A stretch of 35,545 nucleotides of DNA from Bordetella parapertussis (GTDB lineage: Bacteria > Pseudomonadota > Gammaproteobacteria > Burkholderiales > SG8-39): positions 1 through 35,545 of the forward strand of contig CAMDFL010000029.1 of NCBI GenBank assembly GCA_945897475.1. Reading direction: 5' to 3'. The position numbers and the translations under genes are program-made. This document shows, in pieces, positions 7,778-15,958 of the stretch. Below the pieces are notes generated by a model, which worked only from the letters and a program-made list of their open reading frames with translations, was not told the DNA's origin and searched no databases. The first letter of the stretch is position 1. Each line of letters opens with the position of its first letter.

Positions 7778-8932
7778 ATGGATAAAGATGCTGTTTTTGA
7801 GATTCGTGATGCGGCTGCGAAACTTTGTGCGTCTTTCCCGCCAGAATATTGGCGAGAGACCGACCGCGAGCGTCGCTACCCGACTGAGTTTGTACGTGCG
7901 CTGACCGAGGCGGGGTATCTGTCCTGCCTGATCCCGGAGGAATACGGTGGTTCCGGATTGGGCCTTACGACCGCCGCTGCGATTCTCGAAGAAGTGCAAG
8001 CCAGTGGCGCCAATGGCGCGGCCTGCCATGCGCAGATGTACATCATGGGGACGATGCTTCGTCATGGCAATGCCGAGCAGAAGGCCAAGTACCTGCCGGG
8101 TATCGCAGAAGGCAAGCTAAGGCTGCAAGCCTTTGCTGTTACGGAACCTTCGGCGGGCACCGACACCACCGCTATCCGCACTACGGCGATAAAGCAGGGC
8201 GACAAATATATTATCAATGGGCAAAAGGTGTGGACTTCGCGCGCCGAACACTCCGACCTGATGCTGCTGCTTGCGCGCACCACGCCGCGCGACAAAGTAG
8301 CGAAACGAACCGAGGGAATGTCGGTGTTTCTGGTCGATATGAGAGCGGCGGTGGGCAAGGGCCTGACTATCCGACCCATCCGCACCATGATTAATCACGC
8401 CACGACCGAGGTGTTCTTCGAGAACCTCGAAGTGCCGGCGGAGAATTTGATCGGAGAGGAAGGTAAAGGTTTTCGTTACATCCTCGATGGCATGAATGCC
8501 GAACGCATCCTGATTGCCGCGGAGTGCGTTGGTGATGCGCGCTGGTTTATTGCCAAGGCGACTCAGTATGCCAAGGAGCGCGTCGTATTCGGTCGGCCCA
8601 TAGGGCAAAACCAGGGCGTGCAGTTTCCCATCGCCCGGGCCTACATGGCGAGTGAAGCCGCGGCGCTGATGGTGACTCGCGCAGCCTCCTTGTATGAGGC
8701 AGGCGAGCCCGCCGGCAAGGAAGCCAATATGGCCAAGCAACTCGCAGCCGAGGCTTCCTGGCAGGCGGCGGACATGTGTTTGCAGACGCACGGCGGTTAC
8801 GGTTTTGCCGAGGAGTACGACATCGAGCGTAAATTCCGTGAGACGCGGCTCTATCAGATTGCACCGATCTCGACCAACCTGGTGTTGTCCTATCTCGCCG
8901 AGCATGTGCTGGGGCTGCCGCGATCGTATTGA
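7778..8932 (+). CDS. acyl-CoA dehydrogenase family protein
   Basis: The 384-residue FAD enzyme has the expected three-part layout: N-terminal helices with IPEEYGGSGLG (51-61), the middle beta domain with FAVTEPSAGTDT (about 122-133) and KVWTSRA, and a C-terminal helical bundle with RVVFGRPIGQNQ and LQTHGGYGFAEEYDIERKFRETR. It oxidises an acyl-CoA at the alpha-beta bond and passes electrons to ETF. The usual YEGT catalytic loop is replaced by QIAPISTNL; a Glu in NAERILIAAE lies where isovaleryl-CoA dehydrogenase has its base, so that residue is the likely catalyst (inference). The ribosome binding site is weak. No CoA ligase or transferase is nearby, so the acyl-CoA source is unknown. An SDR gene follows on the same strand. 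Confidence 0.92.
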   Translation: MDKDAVFEIRDAAAKLCASFPPEYWRETDRERRYPTEFVRALTEAGYLSCLIPEEYGGSGLGLTTAAAILEEVQASGANGAACHAQMYIMGTMLRHGNAEQKAKYLPGIAEGKLRLQAFAVTEPSAGTDTTAIRTTAIKQGDKYIINGQKVWTSRAEHSDLMLLLARTTPRDKVAKRTEGMSVFLVDMRAAVGKGLTIRPIRTMINHATTEVFFENLEVPAENLIGEEGKGFRYILDGMNAERILIAAECVGDARWFIAKATQYAKERVVFGRPIGQNQGVQFPIARAYMASEAAALMVTRAASLYEAGEPAGKEANMAKQLAAEASWQAADMCLQTHGGYGFAEEYDIERKFRETRLYQIAPISTNLVLSYLAEHVLGLPRSY

Positions 8933-9090
8933 TTTGTTGTTGGTCTGGCGCTCGTCGCGGGACGGCCATGGCCTGAAGAGGCGCGCCAGCGCTTGATCCA
9001 GGGGTCATGGGCGGGTTGCGACCAGGGTCTATATGAAGTATCCGCGGCTGTCCGTCTTAGCCGGAGTGGCGAAAAAAAAGGAGTCAAACA

Positions 9091-9873
9091 GTGGATCTAG
9101 GACTAAAAGGCCGACGTGTGCTTATCACCGGCGGTTCCGAGGGCATCGGGCTCGCGGTGGCGAAATCATTTCTTGCCGAAGAATGCGATGTCGTCATTGC
9201 GGCGCGCAATCAAGCCAAGCTCGACGCGGCGGTGGCCGAATTAAAGCTTGTCGGAAAAGGCAGCATCAGCGCCCGTTCCATCGATCTGTCGGTGCAGGGA
9301 TCCGCAGAAACGCTCGCCGACGCCTATCCCGACACCGACATTCTGGTGAATAACGCCGGTGCGATACCGATAGGCGACATCTTCGAAGTCGATGAAGCGC
9401 GCTGGCGCGCGTCCTGGGATCTCAAGGTGTTCGGCTATGTCAACCTCACCCGCGCGATGTATCGTCACATGCAGGGCAAGCCGCCCAAGGTGATCATGAA
9501 TGTGATTGGCACCGGCGCCGAGAAACCGATGTGGCGTTATGTGTGCGGCAACGCTTCGAACATCGCCTTGAACGGGGTGACCATGTCACTGGGCGGGCGC
9601 AGCCTCGACGATGGTATCCGGGTGCTTGCCGTGAACCCGGGCGCGGTGGAAACCGAGCGCTGGCGCGCTATTCACAAGGCGCGTGCAGAGAAATTGTTGG
9701 GCGATGCGACGCGCTGGCGCGAGGTGTTACACGACCAGCCTTTGCGGCGTGCAGCCGAAGTCGAAGAGATATCTGATGTGGTGGTTTTTCTCTCCTCGGA
9801 CCGCGCCAGCTGGGTATGCGGCGAGGTGATTAACATCGATGGAGGGCGGCTGCATCGGGAGGCCTGGTTTTAG
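9091..9873 (+). CDS. short-chain dehydrogenase/reductase family protein lacking the YxxxK motif
   Basis: The 260-residue protein has a Rossmann nucleotide site (TGGSEGIG, 13-20), the NNAG motif (87-90), and the C-terminal VNPGAVETERW and GEVINIDGG segments of SDRs. The catalytic Ser-Tyr-x-x-x-Lys set is not intact: Tyr150 is followed by VCGN, placing Asn154 where Lys should be, and the region about 12 residues before Tyr150 has Val/Asn instead of Ser. The protein belongs to a divergent SDR group, and NAD(P)-dependent carbonyl reduction should not be assumed. The GTG start at 9091 is supported by AAGGAG 7 bases upstream. It follows the acyl-CoA dehydrogenase by 158 bp and may act on its product. 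Confidence 0.88.
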   Translation: MDLGLKGRRVLITGGSEGIGLAVAKSFLAEECDVVIAARNQAKLDAAVAELKLVGKGSISARSIDLSVQGSAETLADAYPDTDILVNNAGAIPIGDIFEVDEARWRASWDLKVFGYVNLTRAMYRHMQGKPPKVIMNVIGTGAEKPMWRYVCGNASNIALNGVTMSLGGRSLDDGIRVLAVNPGAVETERWRAIHKARAEKLLGDATRWREVLHDQPLRRAAEVEEISDVVVFLSSDRASWVCGEVINIDGGRLHREAWF

Positions 9874-9899
9874 CCGATTTTCAATAACTTGGAACCTAT

Positions 9900-9954
9900 T
9901 AAGTTGACAATAAAAGGCCAATAAGTTGACAAAGACGGATTCAAAAATTGTCAA
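9900..9954. repeat. repeated TAAGTTGACAA motifs between convergent genes
   Basis: TAAGTTGACAA occurs at 9900-9910 and again at 9922-9932, exactly 22 bp apart, and the inverse core TTGTCAA lies at 9948-9954. The three cores are evenly spaced by about two helical turns. The stretch lies between the SDR and the MFS gene, which converge, so a role as a promoter operator is not obvious; the inverted pair could form a weak hairpin. Confidence 0.45.
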
Positions 9955-9995
9955 TCCAAGGACATGAATTGGTTCTGCGCATCTGGAAAATTCCG

Positions 9996-11639
9996 TCATA
10001 CCTGTGTTCGCTGGGTTTCGTCACCGGGCCGCGTGCTTATTAAACGCGTGATCACAATATCGGTGCCCGGAGCTAAAAACGCCTCGACGCGCTCCTGCGC
10101 CTGTTGATCGGCCACCGTCATGCGGCTGCGCAGTCGCACGTACTCCGCCCAGGAGGTGATGACAAAGCGCTCGACATAACGCCCCTCCTCGCCCAAGTCG
10201 CGAAACACGCGCCAGTCGCTCGCGCCATTGCGGCGGCGCGCCGGTTCATTGGCGTGGATGGCGCGCAGGAACGCGGCGCTGGCTGTAGGGTCGCTGTCTT
10301 TCAGATTGATTTGATACTGCACCTGGATCAATACCGGGCCGTCGTCAGGCAGAGGTTCGACGGCAATAGAGAAATCCGGCAATTGCGAGCCCGGTGTGAC
10401 GTCCGCTTCGTCACCCATATTGACTTTGATGTGGTAGCTCGCGGCAAGCATCACCGCCATGGTGCCTGAGGATGCGGCGAGCGCGGCGGAGAGACCCGAG
10501 AGCGAAGCCACCCAACCCCAGATCACGCTCCCGAGGGCGAGACTTGCCTGCATCGCCACCAAATTCATGGCTACCGCGCGTGCACGCACCCAGGCGGGCG
10601 CCGTGCTTTGGATCCCGGCTGACAGCGCCGGAAGCACGGCGACCCAGGCCGCGCCTGCGGCGAAGCAGCCGGCCACTGCCATTACGGTGGACGATGTGAA
10701 CGCGATCAGCAGGATCGCTGCCATCCAAACAAAATGGCCGCCGATGACCAGGGTATTGAGCGGCACAGCCGGCAGGTGACGTTGAATTCCCAGTACCCAC
10801 ACCACCGCGCCTATGCCGAAAAAGGCAGACAACATGCCAAAGCCGCCGGCATCCAGGCTGAGCTGATCACGCGCAATCACCGGCAACAAGGCCCATAGCG
10901 CGCTGGCACACAGGCTGAAAGAAAACGTTCGCCCGATCAGCGCGCGCATCGGCGGCGAATGCCGGGCATAGCGAAGGCCACTCTTCATGCCCGAGAGCAG
11001 CGTGTCTCGCACCCCCGGAATCGCGCGCGCACGCGGCTTCAATCCGCGGAGTGCATAGATCATCCAGCAGAATAGGAGCGCGCTTGCCAGAAATGCGCTT
11101 CCGGAACCCAGCAGCGCGGCGATGGCGCCGGCAAGCGCCGGCCCCGTAGCGCGGGAGAGATTGAATGCCACCGAACCCAGGGCCAGCGCACGCTGCAGAT
11201 CGACGCGCTCGACCATATCGTTGAGGTTGGCCTGCTGCGCCGGCATGTAGAAGGTGAATCCAAGCCCGATGAGAAAGGTCCCGATGAGCAAAGGGATGGG
11301 CCCAAGCATGCCCAATAGTTCGGTGACGCCGATCATCACGGTGATGGCGATCAAACACAATTGCGTCGTTCGCATGATGCGGCGCCGATCGACGATGTCG
11401 GCCAAGGCGCCGGCAGCCAGGCCGAACAGCAAAGTGGGCAGAGTACTCGCGGTCTGCACCAGGGCCACCATCAAGGTCGAGGGCGTGAGCGTGGCCATCA
11501 GCCACGCGGCGATGGTCGCCTGAATGGTGTAGCCCGTGGCCACCGCGATCGATCCGCTGTAGTACAGGCGAAACTGTTTATGGCGCAGCGGGGAGCCACG
11601 GAAAAAACGCTCGAGAAACGGGGTGTCTGAGGTCGCCAA
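9996..11639 (-). CDS. MFS transporter of the EntS/DHA3 type with C-terminal extension
   Basis: The 547-residue inner-membrane protein has about 12 hydrophobic segments over residues 20-410. The loop after the second segments reads GALADIVDRRRIMRTTQL, the MFS signature GxLaDrxxRR. The remaining 130 or so residues form a soluble C-terminal domain (from about VTPGSQLPDFSIAVEPL) like that of many DUF894/MFS_3 proteins. This group exports siderophores, drugs or metabolites by proton antiport. Translation appears to start at TTG 11639, since no suitable ATG occurs before the first membrane segment and no clear ribosome binding site is visible. It is last in the leftward cluster, 41 bp after the TauD-type gene, and may export a pathway intermediate. 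Confidence 0.85.
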   Translation of the reverse strand: MATSDTPFLERFFRGSPLRHKQFRLYYSGSIAVATGYTIQATIAAWLMATLTPSTLMVALVQTASTLPTLLFGLAAGALADIVDRRRIMRTTQLCLIAITVMIGVTELLGMLGPIPLLIGTFLIGLGFTFYMPAQQANLNDMVERVDLQRALALGSVAFNLSRATGPALAGAIAALLGSGSAFLASALLFCWMIYALRGLKPRARAIPGVRDTLLSGMKSGLRYARHSPPMRALIGRTFSFSLCASALWALLPVIARDQLSLDAGGFGMLSAFFGIGAVVWVLGIQRHLPAVPLNTLVIGGHFVWMAAILLIAFTSSTVMAVAGCFAAGAAWVAVLPALSAGIQSTAPAWVRARAVAMNLVAMQASLALGSVIWGWVASLSGLSAALAASSGTMAVMLAASYHIKVNMGDEADVTPGSQLPDFSIAVEPLPDDGPVLIQVQYQINLKDSDPTASAAFLRAIHANEPARRRNGASDWRVFRDLGEEGRYVERFVITSWAEYVRLRSRMTVADQQAQERVEAFLAPGTDIVITRLISTRPGDETQRTQV

Positions 11640-11680
11640 GTGGCGATTTTATCGCGCCCGACCGCGGCAAAACGCGCTGG

Positions 11681-12538
11681 CTAAGCGGGAATTTCTCCCA
11701 GCACCACGCAGCGTCGTAACAACCTTCGTTCCGAGGCATCGAAATCGGTGCGAGCATGAGTTGAACAACGGTTGTCCCAGGCAATCAGATCGCCGTGCTG
11801 CCAGCGGTGTTCGTAGATCCAGGCTGGGTTCTCAGCATGATCGAATAGCTCACCCAGAACTCGATCGGACTGCTCGCGCGGCATGCCCAGGATAGACTCG
11901 GTCATCAGGCGATTGACATAAATAGCCTTGCCGCCGGTAACCGGATGGGTGCGAACGATGGGGTGTGCGAAGCGCGGTGTGTCGCCTCCTACTGCCGCGC
12001 GCAGATTCGGCGAATTCTCGTAATCGTAGACATTTAGAGCCTTTTTTCCTTCGAGCAATTGCTTCATTTGCGGCGAGAGTGCCTCATAGGCCGCATACAT
12101 ATTGGCAAACAAGGTATTGCCGCCCTTGCTGGGTATCTCGATGGCGTACAGCATCGTTACCGCGGTTGGCCGCTCGGTGTAACACTGGTCGGAGTGGAAA
12201 TGCATTTCACCATCGGGTAGCGCGCCGATCAGCTCGCCGTTCTCGCGGATGTTGGAGACGAACATCACCCCCGGATGGTGTTTCGAAGCACCTTTGTGCT
12301 TGTGCAGCACGCGGCCAAGTTCGCCCAGCCGCGAGGCAAACCCTACTTGATCTTCTTCGTTGATTGTTTGCCCGCGAAACAGAACGATGCATTTTGAGAA
12401 TAAGGCGGTGCGGATGGCATCGAAATTGGCCGTGGCAAGCGGCTTGGATAGGTCAATGCCGCGAATTTCCACGCCAATCTGAGTTGCGAGTGGTGTGAGA
12501 CCGAATTCGTGCTTGGTATCGGATTCGAATTTGATCAA
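11681..12538 (-). CDS. TauD/TfdA family 2-oxoglutarate-dependent Fe(II) dioxygenase
   Basis: The 285-residue cytoplasmic enzyme carries the complete iron site: His115-x-Asp117 (HFHSDQ) and the distal His261 (CSTHARTDF), with Arg272 or Arg275 placed to bind the 2-oxoglutarate carboxylate. IGVEIRGIDLSKP at 21-33 is a common TauD/TfdA opening. These enzymes hydroxylate a carbon next to a heteroatom and so cleave sulfonates, ethers or related acids, releasing succinate and CO2. The start is TTG 12538, with AAGGAG 7 bases upstream. It lies 34 bp after the glycine-rich-domain gene and 41 bp before the MFS gene, consistent with one leftward operon. The substrate is not evident. Confidence 0.9.
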   Translation of the reverse strand: MIKFESDTKHEFGLTPLATQIGVEIRGIDLSKPLATANFDAIRTALFSKCIVLFRGQTINEEDQVGFASRLGELGRVLHKHKGASKHHPGVMFVSNIRENGELIGALPDGEMHFHSDQCYTERPTAVTMLYAIEIPSKGGNTLFANMYAAYEALSPQMKQLLEGKKALNVYDYENSPNLRAAVGGDTPRFAHPIVRTHPVTGGKAIYVNRLMTESILGMPREQSDRVLGELFDHAENPAWIYEHRWQHGDLIAWDNRCSTHARTDFDASERRLLRRCVVLGEIPA

Positions 12539-12572
12539 TTTATCTCCTTATCTGGTGTGCAAACGCCGTCCC

Positions 12573-13406
12573 TCAATCACCGCCGCATCCGCCGCCGCCA
12601 CAAGAACCGCCGCTGTCGCTGCCACCCCCGCTGGTGTTGTTGTTACTGCTGCTGTTCGATCCGCTGCTTGATGCTGCGCTTGAATCGCCAAAGCCTTCAG
12701 TGGAGCCATCAATGCTCGCATTGCTGAAATCGCCGCCGCAATACATCGCGCTGCTTCCCTCGGCTGCATTGCGGCGAACCGAATTGCAATTGGCCAGGTA
12801 ATAGAATCCGTCCGCAATCCGGAGCTTCGAATCCAGGGCGAACAACAGCGGCAGACGCAAAGGTCTGCGGGGGTTGATGTTCTCCTCGCGGCAGGCATAC
12901 CACCAGCAACGTCTGAGGCCAATATTGGCCCGGCTGTCATCGCGGCTCGCCCCAGCTGAGGGAATCACATCACCCGTGGGAATCACCTCACTCGCCTGAT
13001 TCACTCCACCCGTCTTATTCATGCCGCCCGCATCAATGTCGCCACTTATTACCACTGCCGGCGTATGGTGAAGAAACCGGCCGAATGCCTGCTGGCAGAA
13101 TCTGTCGTAGGTTTTGGTGTGCAAAATGAACTCGTGCCACAGCTCATCAACGACCTGCGAGGGCATGGCAACGAATTTGTGCCCGCTTTTTAAATAAGTC
13201 ATGAAAAATTGTCTCAGGGCATTGCCTACCAGCTGGCAGTCCTTGGCCGTTAATTCAGGCCGGCGCTTGCGCAGCTTGTCGTACAGACCCATGGGAAGCG
13301 AAAAAGTGCGGATGTAATCGGCGCGGCTGGCCGCGCGCAGCTTTCGCCATATAAATATCGCGATGACGATAAAAAGAAGTATTGAGACGGAGACTATGAC
13401 GGGCAT
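12573..13406 (-). CDS. membrane-anchored glycine-rich-domain-like (GRDP-like) protein with Cys-Gly tail
   Basis: Residues 3-20 form one membrane anchor followed by a positively charged stretch, so most of the 277-residue protein should face the cytoplasm or periplasm on one side only. Residues about 75-115 read VAMPSQVVDELWHEFILHTKTYDRFCQQAFGRFLHH, matching the pattern of the glycine-rich domain-containing-protein-like family (DExWHxFIL..Y..FC...F). A second block with CWWYACREENINP and PLLFALDSKLRIADGFYYL lies near 168-210. The C-terminus is a Ser/Asn/Gly tract ending SCGGGGCGGD. The function of bacterial members is unknown. It lies between a Rieske oxygenase and a dioxygenase on the same strand, but a metabolic role is not obvious. 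Confidence 0.75.
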   Translation of the reverse strand: MPVIVSVSILLFIVIAIFIWRKLRAASRADYIRTFSLPMGLYDKLRKRRPELTAKDCQLVGNALRQFFMTYLKSGHKFVAMPSQVVDELWHEFILHTKTYDRFCQQAFGRFLHHTPAVVISGDIDAGGMNKTGGVNQASEVIPTGDVIPSAGASRDDSRANIGLRRCWWYACREENINPRRPLRLPLLFALDSKLRIADGFYYLANCNSVRRNAAEGSSAMYCGGDFSNASIDGSTEGFGDSSAASSSGSNSSSNNNTSGGGSDSGGSCGGGGCGGD

Positions 13407-13453
13407 TGGTGGACCTGGGCTTGGGCTGGTGGGAGCTTGGCGTATTTAATTCG

Positions 13454-13479
13454 TTTTTATCTATCTGTTTTTATCTATC
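13454..13479. repeat. 12-bp perfect direct repeat upstream of the GRDP-like gene
   Basis: TTTTTATCTATC occurs at 13454-13465 and 13468-13479 with a 14-bp period. On the leftward strand it reads GATAGATAAAAA twice, 48-73 bp before the start of the glycine-rich-domain gene, where it could act as a promoter element. The surrounding gap holds no other gene. Confidence 0.5.
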
Positions 13480-13500
13480 ACTACTCTACCTTGATCTTTG

Positions 13501-14538
13501 CTAAGGCTGCGCTTGCGCCCGCTCGGCATCCAGCATGCGTTGCAGCATGCGCCGCATCTTGGTGGGCGCCTCGTCGATGGCTATCCAGGTCTGCTGCACT
13601 ACGCCGGTGACCATCTGTTCGTGTTGAATCGAAGAGAGCACCACATTGTCTTCCTGGAAGGTGGTGTCCTGGGCGTTGATGTAGTCGGCCATTTTGTAGT
13701 CGGGGATGTCGAAGTTGCGCAACTGCAACCAGAAAAAATGCGTGCGATGTTCGCTCTCGGGGGTGAGGAACTTGTATCCGGCGGTGCGGATGCCCGTTGC
13801 GATTACCTCGTCGGTGTGCGCCTGGCCGGTGTTTATGGTCACCGCATCCACGCGCGAGATCCCCGGCGGGAAGTAATTGTAGGACTGGCGCCTGTCGACG
13901 CGGCCGGTGAATTGCGCAATCTTGCGGTCCGAGGGAATTGGATCGATGTTATTCGACCAACGGTGCGCGCAGACATGAATTTCGCTTTCTTCCACCTCGA
14001 CCGGGACTTCGCTCGCCGCGGGCATGCCGATGGTGCGGCCATGCACGAAGGTGGTATGCGCCGGGTCCATCAGATTGTCGGCGATATTGACGTAGCTCGC
14101 TTCGTGGTGCTGGTAGCCGCCATCGAGAATGTTCCATCCTGTCTCGCCGTAATGCTCGATTTCCATTATCTTGTCGGGATCGGCGAGTGTGGGGTTGCCG
14201 GTCCAGATCCACACTGCGTTGTAGCGCTCGACCAGCGGAAAGCTGCGCACTTTGGCGGTTTTTGGAATATTGCTTTGCCCCGGCACCCGCACGCACTGGC
14301 CGGTGCAGTCGTATTCCATGCCGTGATAGCCGCATTGCACCACGTCATCGACCAGGCGCCCCATCGACAAGGGCGCGAGTTTGTGTGCGCAGCGATCCAG
14401 CAAGGCCACCGGCGTGCCGTCGTTCTTGCGATACAGAAGCACCGGCTCATCCAGGATGCGCCTCGCCAGCAATTGCCGTCCGACTTGTTTTGACCATGCC
14501 GCGACGTACCAGGCGTTGCGAATGAATTGTGCTGCCAT
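13501..14538 (-). CDS. Rieske non-heme iron oxygenase, vanillate O-demethylase (VanA)-like subunit
   Basis: The 345-residue protein has an N-terminal Rieske [2Fe-2S] site, Cys50-x-His52 and Cys69-x2-His72, and a mononuclear iron site in NIADNLMDPAHTTFVHG (His161 and His166). The size and the opening FIRNAWYVAAWSKQVG match the VanA group, which oxidatively removes methyl groups from aryl ethers or hydroxylates related substrates. An electron-transfer partner (VanB-type ferredoxin reductase) is not present in the window, so it must be supplied from elsewhere. The gene is in the leftward cluster with the class II aldolase upstream (a Bug remnant between) and the GRDP-like gene downstream. The exact substrate is unknown. 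Confidence 0.9.
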   Translation of the reverse strand: MAAQFIRNAWYVAAWSKQVGRQLLARRILDEPVLLYRKNDGTPVALLDRCAHKLAPLSMGRLVDDVVQCGYHGMEYDCTGQCVRVPGQSNIPKTAKVRSFPLVERYNAVWIWTGNPTLADPDKIMEIEHYGETGWNILDGGYQHHEASYVNIADNLMDPAHTTFVHGRTIGMPAASEVPVEVEESEIHVCAHRWSNNIDPIPSDRKIAQFTGRVDRRQSYNYFPPGISRVDAVTINTGQAHTDEVIATGIRTAGYKFLTPESEHRTHFFWLQLRNFDIPDYKMADYINAQDTTFQEDNVVLSSIQHEQMVTGVVQQTWIAIDEAPTKMRRMLQRMLDAERAQAQP

Positions 14539-14587
14539 AAAGAGCCCTCTTATAAATTCAGTTGTAGCCCTATTTTAAGCCCTCGTC

Positions 14588-14760
14588 TTAGCGCAATACG
14601 GCCGCCAGCTCTTTGAGCGTGTTCACTTTGATTGACGGATGAACCACTACCAGTTCCGGTGTGTTGGCGGTCATCACCAGGGGAGTCAGATCGCGCTTGG
14701 CATCAAAGGGCGGTGGCGGATCGTAGCTCTCCGCGATGGTGATCGGCGTCTGCGGTGTAT
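14588..14760 (-). pseudogene. internal fragment of a Bug/TctC binding protein gene
   Basis: Read leftward, this stretch translates to a mid-section of a Bug protein, including FDAKRDLTPLVMTANTPELV followed by VHPSIKVNTLKELAAVLR and then TAA. It aligns with the family segment that normally sits about 95-150 residues into the protein. No start codon, signal peptide or first domain precedes it (a TGA lies just upstream in frame), and the C-terminal half is missing. It is therefore a deletion remnant left between the aldolase and Rieske genes. It suggests that this cluster once had its own periplasmic receptor. Confidence 0.75.
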
Positions 14761-14793
14761 GCAAAAATCAACGATGCATTGGGCGCATGCAAG

Positions 14794-15528
14794 CTAGAGG
14801 TAGGGCTTGACCCCGGCACGCAATGCCCAATATTCCCAGGCCCGCTGCACCTGGGGCGAATACGGATCGACATCCGAGCGCACTGCGATTTCGCCTGGCG
14901 ACAGCGTCTTCACGCCGCCGCCCATCAGCAGGGCCTCCTTTAACACCCGAGCGTTCTGCGGTAAATAGACGCCGGCTTTTACCGCATCGACAATGGTGCG
15001 ACCGGTCGAGGTGAAACCGTGACCGCGCATCAGCACCACCTTGTTAGCCCCCAGGCACTTTGCCATGTCGCGGCCCTGGGCAACATTCGATACCAAGAGC
15101 ATGGTGTCGCCGAAATGGTCGCGGATATCCCACACCGGCACCTCCAGCCCCATGTCGCTTGCCACATGCATCACTGGTACCAGCTTGATGTTGCCAAGGG
15201 TGAAGGGCATTACCTCCAACGCGTGGCTGTGAATCACCGAATGGATGTCAGGCCGTGCCTCGTACACTGCGCCGTGAATGTAGCGCTCAACATAAGGTGC
15301 CGGCGGATGCTCGCCCACCGGTGTGCCATCGAGCATGAATTCCATGATGTCCCCTGCTTCGACCAGTTCCGGGCTACGCGAACGCGACAGCAGGTAACGG
15401 TCGGCATGCAGTGGATGGCGAACGCTGACGTGACCGTAGGCATCGAGCACGCCTTCGTGGGCGAGAATGCGGTTAGCTACTACGACGTCGTGGATACTTT
15501 GTTGCAGGGAAATTGGTGGCTGGGACAT
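14794..15528 (-). CDS. class II aldolase/adducin family protein
   Basis: The 244-residue protein fits the L-fuculose/L-ribulose-phosphate aldolase fold. Likely zinc ligands are His100 and His102 in IHSHA and His170 in MRGHGF; Glu81 in ERYIH is in the position of the acid residue often needed. Opening residues ILAHEGVLDAYGHVSVR match the family motif NGH-S-R. Non-sugar members act as decarboxylases or hydroxy-acid lyases and often sit in aromatic or hydroxy-acid catabolic clusters, as here. AAAGGAG 7 bases before the ATG supports the start. It appears to be the first gene of the leftward cluster that includes the Rieske and TauD-type enzymes. Confidence 0.88.
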   Translation of the reverse strand: MSQPPISLQQSIHDVVVANRILAHEGVLDAYGHVSVRHPLHADRYLLSRSRSPELVEAGDIMEFMLDGTPVGEHPPAPYVERYIHGAVYEARPDIHSVIHSHALEVMPFTLGNIKLVPVMHVASDMGLEVPVWDIRDHFGDTMLLVSNVAQGRDMAKCLGANKVVLMRGHGFTSTGRTIVDAVKAGVYLPQNARVLKEALLMGGGVKTLSPGEIAVRSDVDPYSPQVQRAWEYWALRAGVKPYL

Positions 15529-15553
15529 TGAGAACTCCTTTGTTTAGCACGCA

Positions 15554-15606
15554 AGCTTACCAAGTGTTTTAAGTAAGTTTGGTTCCGGCTACGCCGGTGT
15601 AGGGAT
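15554..15606 (+). repeat. short copy of the dispersed hairpin repeat (copy C)
   Basis: The stretch TTTGGTTCCGGCTACGCCGG with the following TGTAGG matches the 3' part of the longer copies at 18151 and 29281. CCGGC (15585-15589) and GCCGG (15593-15597) form the same terminal hairpin. Upstream, CTTACCAAGTGTTTT resembles the 5' end of the longer copies, so the middle may have been deleted. It lies in the gap between the aldolase gene and the antitoxin remnant, in the opposite orientation to both. Confidence 0.6.
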
Positions 15607-15624
15607 AACGGTCTTTGCGAGACT

Positions 15625-15878
15625 TTATATCGCGGCGAGACGCTCGACAGTATCAGGATATCGTGCGACCAAGTGAATCAACAGCGCTGCCTGGGCATTC
15701 GGTTTTGGCCGACCTTGCTCCCAGTTCTCCAGTGTGCGTTCGTTAGTGCGTAAATAGCGGGCAAAAACGGTTCGGGAGATGTTCAGTTTCTCTCGGGCGC
15801 GCACAAGTTCTTTGGCGGTTACGACAGGCACTGGTTTTTTTCAACTGCATGCGTGCGCAGGGTGAGCTTTCCTTCGCG
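15625..15878 (-). pseudogene. HigA-type HTH antitoxin gene, frameshifted and 5'-truncated
   Basis: The intact part (15625-15831, GTG start) encodes a 68-residue XRE-type helix-turn-helix, with VFARYLRTNERTLENWEQGR and PNAQAALLI, as in RelE/HigB-associated antitoxins. Family members have about 35 more N-terminal residues. The missing segment is visible just upstream in another frame as REGKLTLRTHAVEK. Adding one A to the run of seven As (T run at 15835-15841 on the given strand) joins the two frames exactly into AVEKKPVPVVTAKEL. Further upstream a stop interrupts the frame and the msrB leader begins, so the true start is lost. No toxin gene is adjacent. It is most likely a decayed antitoxin, although the GTG-initiated short HTH could still be made. 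Confidence 0.75.
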
Positions 15879-15958
15879 CTACCGACTAAGCTGGAACCTT
15901 TGCCGCAATCCGGCGTCTGATGGGTGGTAGTGCGCATATCGGTATAAAGGAGGCGAAC

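Noticed and set aside
9900..9954. Strong sigma-70 promoter based on TTGACA boxes
   Set aside because: No matching -10 box lies 16-18 bp downstream of either box, and the flanking genes converge on this gap.
13498..14493. Long rightward open frame of 331 codons
   Set aside because: It is antisense to the Rieske oxygenase gene, whose motifs are complete; the rightward translation has no family pattern.
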